From positions 1 to 16,157 of the forward strand of contig JAKAYN010000001.1 of NCBI GenBank assembly GCA_021826785.1: 16,157 nucleotides of DNA. Direction: 5' to 3'. The notes beneath the pieces are model-generated. The model searched no databases, was not told the DNA's origin, and saw nothing but the letters and a program-made list of their open reading frames with translations. The position numbers and the translations under genes are program-made. Shown one piece after another: positions 14,311 through 16,157 of the stretch. The DNA comes from Thermoplasmata archaeon. Lineage in GTDB: Archaea; Thermoplasmatota; Thermoplasmata; Thermoplasmatales; Thermoplasmataceae. How positions within the stretch are numbered: position 1 is the stretch's first letter; each line of letters opens with the position of its first letter.

Positions 14311-15519
14311 TCAATTCCTGAATAATTCCGGATAAATTACTTTCATGCTATCCATTCTATCCCTAAAACTGTTGAATATTCTGGTAACCATGAATGAGGA
14401 GGCTATCATTATTAAACCTGTTATAATTATTATATACGGGAAGAAAATAAATTCGGATAAAATACCAAAAATAACGGCCATTACTGGGGATGAACCACCG
14501 GAAAATACCGTTGTTATGGAATTAAATTTTCCTGTTATGCCATTTGGAACGCTGTTTATTATTAATGTTTCAATGTAGACGTTTAAAAAGGCTATTATAA
14601 TTCCAAGAAATACTGCTAAAACCGAATCAAGTATTGCTATTCTGTTTAATGCAATAAAAATAAATATTATTCCTATACCAAAAACAAGCAATTTAAGCAA
14701 TTCCGATTTTTCAGTAAATTTTTTCATTGCAATAATACCACCAATAAGCATTCCAAGTGGAAAGCCGGCTATGAATAAAGTATAATATATGGACGTCGCT
14801 CTCAATATTATATATATTAAACCTGAAGAAAATACATCAAGTGAAACAAAAAGGCCATTTAAAAGCATGGTAAATAACAGAAATGGAATAATGCTTTTAA
14901 CAATCTTAAAGGTGTAATTAAAGCCATCACTTATGGCAATATTATTGTATATTTTTGCAGGATGATTTCCCAAAATTATGATAACCGCCACCACTGAAAT
15001 AATAATAAGGAATAGGTAAAAATAAGATTCTTCTAAAAATATGAAAAAGCCACCTGAAAGTGTTCCTGCAAGTGTGAACAGGCCTGAGGATGTTTGATCA
15101 AGTGATTGAGCCTTTGCCATGCTATTTTCTGGAATTATCTCCTTTGTAAGACCCCGAAAATCATCAGATATTACCCACATTAAGAGTGATGAAATGAAAT
15201 CGACAGAGTATATAAAAAACAATGATTTATTAATTAAAAGTAATGAATAAACCAAAACCATTAAAATATTGATTATTATGAAAATCTTATGCCTGTTGTA
15301 TTTATCAATTATGTGGCCCTCAGGTAGTGATATTATAATATATCCAAGAAAGGAGAAGGCAGGTATAAGGCTAACAAGAAAAACAGATCTATATTTATCT
15401 ACTATTTCCCACATGAAATATATATAATATGCTATATTTGAATATCTGGAAATATTTCTTGAAATTAGGTATTTTATGTAATTTTTATAATTAATTTGAT
15501 AAAAATCATTTTTTAACAT
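14311..15519 (-). CDS. MFS transporter of unknown substrate
   Basis: Major facilitator superfamily permease, 402 residues, strongly hydrophobic with about 11-12 membrane segments. The motif A loop between helices 2 and 3 reads GHIIDKYNRHK (68-78), a variant of G-x-x-x-D-R-x-G-R-R/K. A cytosolic loop follows at about 185-205. The N-terminal 20 residues are polar and Tyr/Asn-rich; no signal peptide is expected. It is only distantly like the riboswitch-linked transporter in this window and has no riboswitch. Its divergent neighbour is a winged-helix regulator, which suggests the pair works as a regulator and its regulated efflux or uptake pump. The ATG at 15519 lacks a Shine-Dalgarno, and a TATA-like element (AGATATAAATTTA, minus strand, 15550-15538) sits about 25 bp upstream, so the mRNA is probably leaderless. 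Downstream (14190-14310) there is no gene before the tnpB remnant. Confidence 0.88.
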   Translation of the reverse strand: MLKNDFYQINYKNYIKYLISRNISRYSNIAYYIYFMWEIVDKYRSVFLVSLIPAFSFLGYIIISLPEGHIIDKYNRHKIFIIINILMVLVYSLLLINKSLFFIYSVDFISSLLMWVISDDFRGLTKEIIPENSMAKAQSLDQTSSGLFTLAGTLSGGFFIFLEESYFYLFLIIISVVAVIIILGNHPAKIYNNIAISDGFNYTFKIVKSIIPFLLFTMLLNGLFVSLDVFSSGLIYIILRATSIYYTLFIAGFPLGMLIGGIIAMKKFTEKSELLKLLVFGIGIIFIFIALNRIAILDSVLAVFLGIIIAFLNVYIETLIINSVPNGITGKFNSITTVFSGGSSPVMAVIFGILSEFIFFPYIIIITGLIMIASSFMVTRIFNSFRDRMDSMKVIYPELFRN

Positions 15520-15569
15520 ATAAATTATCCTTATACGTAAATTTATATCTTATATATAAATTTATATTT
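15520..15569. promoter_or_regulatory. Divergent promoter with a duplicated TAAATTTATAT element
   Basis: The 50 bp between the transporter and regulator start codons contain an exact 11-bp direct repeat, TAAATTTATAT, at 15538-15548 and 15557-15567, spaced 19 bp start to start. The second copy is embedded in the perfect palindrome ATAAATTTAT (15556-15565). The first copy lies about 24-27 bp from both start codons and could serve as a TATA box in both directions; the second lies over the expected initiation region of the regulator gene. This arrangement would suit an autoregulating repressor that also controls the transporter. Confidence 0.55.
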
Positions 15570-16145
15570 ATGTACGATAAATTATTAGATGCGTTTAGAA
15601 GCGAGATTAAAACTAAAATTATTACACTGCTTATTAAATATCAAAAAATGACTGTAACTCAAATGGCGAGATACATTGATACTACAAGGTCAAATTTATA
15701 TCAGAACATTTCAGAAATGTTAAGGGGAAATCTGGTTCTACCACCAGAAATTGTTGTAAAAAAAAATTATGTTGAAAAATATTATAGATTAAACACAGAG
15801 GTTTTTAATGTATCACAAAAAATTATGGTAGAAGAACTTTTAAAGCTAAAAAACAGTGAGATTAAGGATATGCTAAAGTCATTTTTTATGGCCCAAGCCC
15901 TTTTATTAAATGTACTTGCAGAGGAGGTAGATTCGTATACCGACGATGATATAACAAATATAAAAAATAATTTTAACATGATATTAACTACGTTTGGTTC
16001 TCTTTCAAATAAAAATGCGAAAATCCTGGCAGAAAAAATAACAGAAATGATAGAAGAATTGCCAGATGGAGATGAGCAAAACATATTCCTCTTTCTGATA
16101 TTTCCATTTGGCAATACAAATCTGGGCAAATACATTTTAAAATGA
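15570..16145 (+). CDS. Winged helix-turn-helix transcriptional regulator
   Basis: A 191-residue DNA-binding protein of the broad ArsR/TrmB-like winged-helix class; the exact family is not clear. The N-terminal domain has FRSEIKTKIITLLIKYQK (9-26) as helix 1, TVTQMARYIDTTRSNLYQNI (28-47) as the helix-turn-helix, and a wing around EIVVKKNYVEKYYRLN (60-75). The C-terminal half (80-191) is helical and ends hydrophobic (NIFLFLIFPFG); it may dimerise or sense a ligand. There is no metal-binding cysteine cluster and no membrane segment. The gene is divergent from an MFS transporter, with only 50 bp of repeat-containing promoter between them, so it probably controls that transporter and itself. The ATG at 15570 has no Shine-Dalgarno but has TATA-like sequence about 25 bp upstream (leaderless). 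The gene ends 12 bp before the window edge. Confidence 0.82.
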   Translation: MYDKLLDAFRSEIKTKIITLLIKYQKMTVTQMARYIDTTRSNLYQNISEMLRGNLVLPPEIVVKKNYVEKYYRLNTEVFNVSQKIMVEELLKLKNSEIKDMLKSFFMAQALLLNVLAEEVDSYTDDDITNIKNNFNMILTTFGSLSNKNAKILAEKITEMIEELPDGDEQNIFLFLIFPFGNTNLGKYILK

Positions 16146-16157
16146 AATTTTAATTGA

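Overview
The window looks like chromosome from a low-GC member of the Thermoplasmatales (thermoacidophilic Euryarchaeota), most like Picrophilus or Ferroplasma. Reasons: an AT-rich genome using ATA isoleucine and AGA/AGG arginine codons; AT-rich TATA elements about 25 bp upstream of start codons that lack a ribosome binding site (leaderless pattern); GGTGAT-type Shine-Dalgarno sites inside operons; an archaeal-type 2-keto-3-deoxygluconate aldolase; a 3-hydroxyacyl-CoA dehydrogenase placed N-terminal to an enoyl-CoA hydratase; and a TPP riboswitch in front of a major facilitator superfamily (MFS) transporter, an arrangement I recall from Thermoplasma. The genus is inferred.

Layout. (1) 1-3239, plus strand: the 3' end of a complex I (nuo) operon, with partial nuoL, nuoM and a small co-translated orphan gene. 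The start codons of nuoM and the orphan overlap the preceding stops as ATGA. (2) 3236-8914, minus strand, transcribed from 8914 down: acyl-CoA synthetase, thiolase, catalytic acyl-CoA dehydrogenase, a degenerate acyl-CoA dehydrogenase partner, then a KDG aldolase that may have its own promoter. (3) 9066-10991, plus strand: the fused 3-hydroxyacyl-CoA dehydrogenase/enoyl-CoA hydratase, divergent from the operon across a 151-bp promoter region. Regions 2 and 3 together encode all beta-oxidation steps from free acid to acetyl-CoA, except the electron acceptor (ETF). (4) 11029-11991, plus: a Nudix domain fused to a family 4-like uracil-DNA glycosylase that has lost its iron-sulfur ligands. (5) 11985-13250, minus: an MFS transporter behind a complete TPP riboswitch, so probably a thiamine-related transporter. 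(6) 13250-14310: no intact gene. It carries a decayed IS200/IS605-type tnpB on the minus strand, with stops, frameshifts and loss of the RuvC core. (7) 14311-16145: a second MFS transporter and a divergent winged-helix regulator, separated by 50 bp of promoter with repeated palindromic elements.

The most interesting points are: the two adjacent acyl-CoA dehydrogenase genes with complementary losses of active-site parts, suggesting an obligate heteromer; the riboswitch whose conserved core contains the Shine-Dalgarno sequence for a TTG start; and the cluster-less Nudix-UDG fusion. I saw no tRNA, rRNA or CRISPR array.
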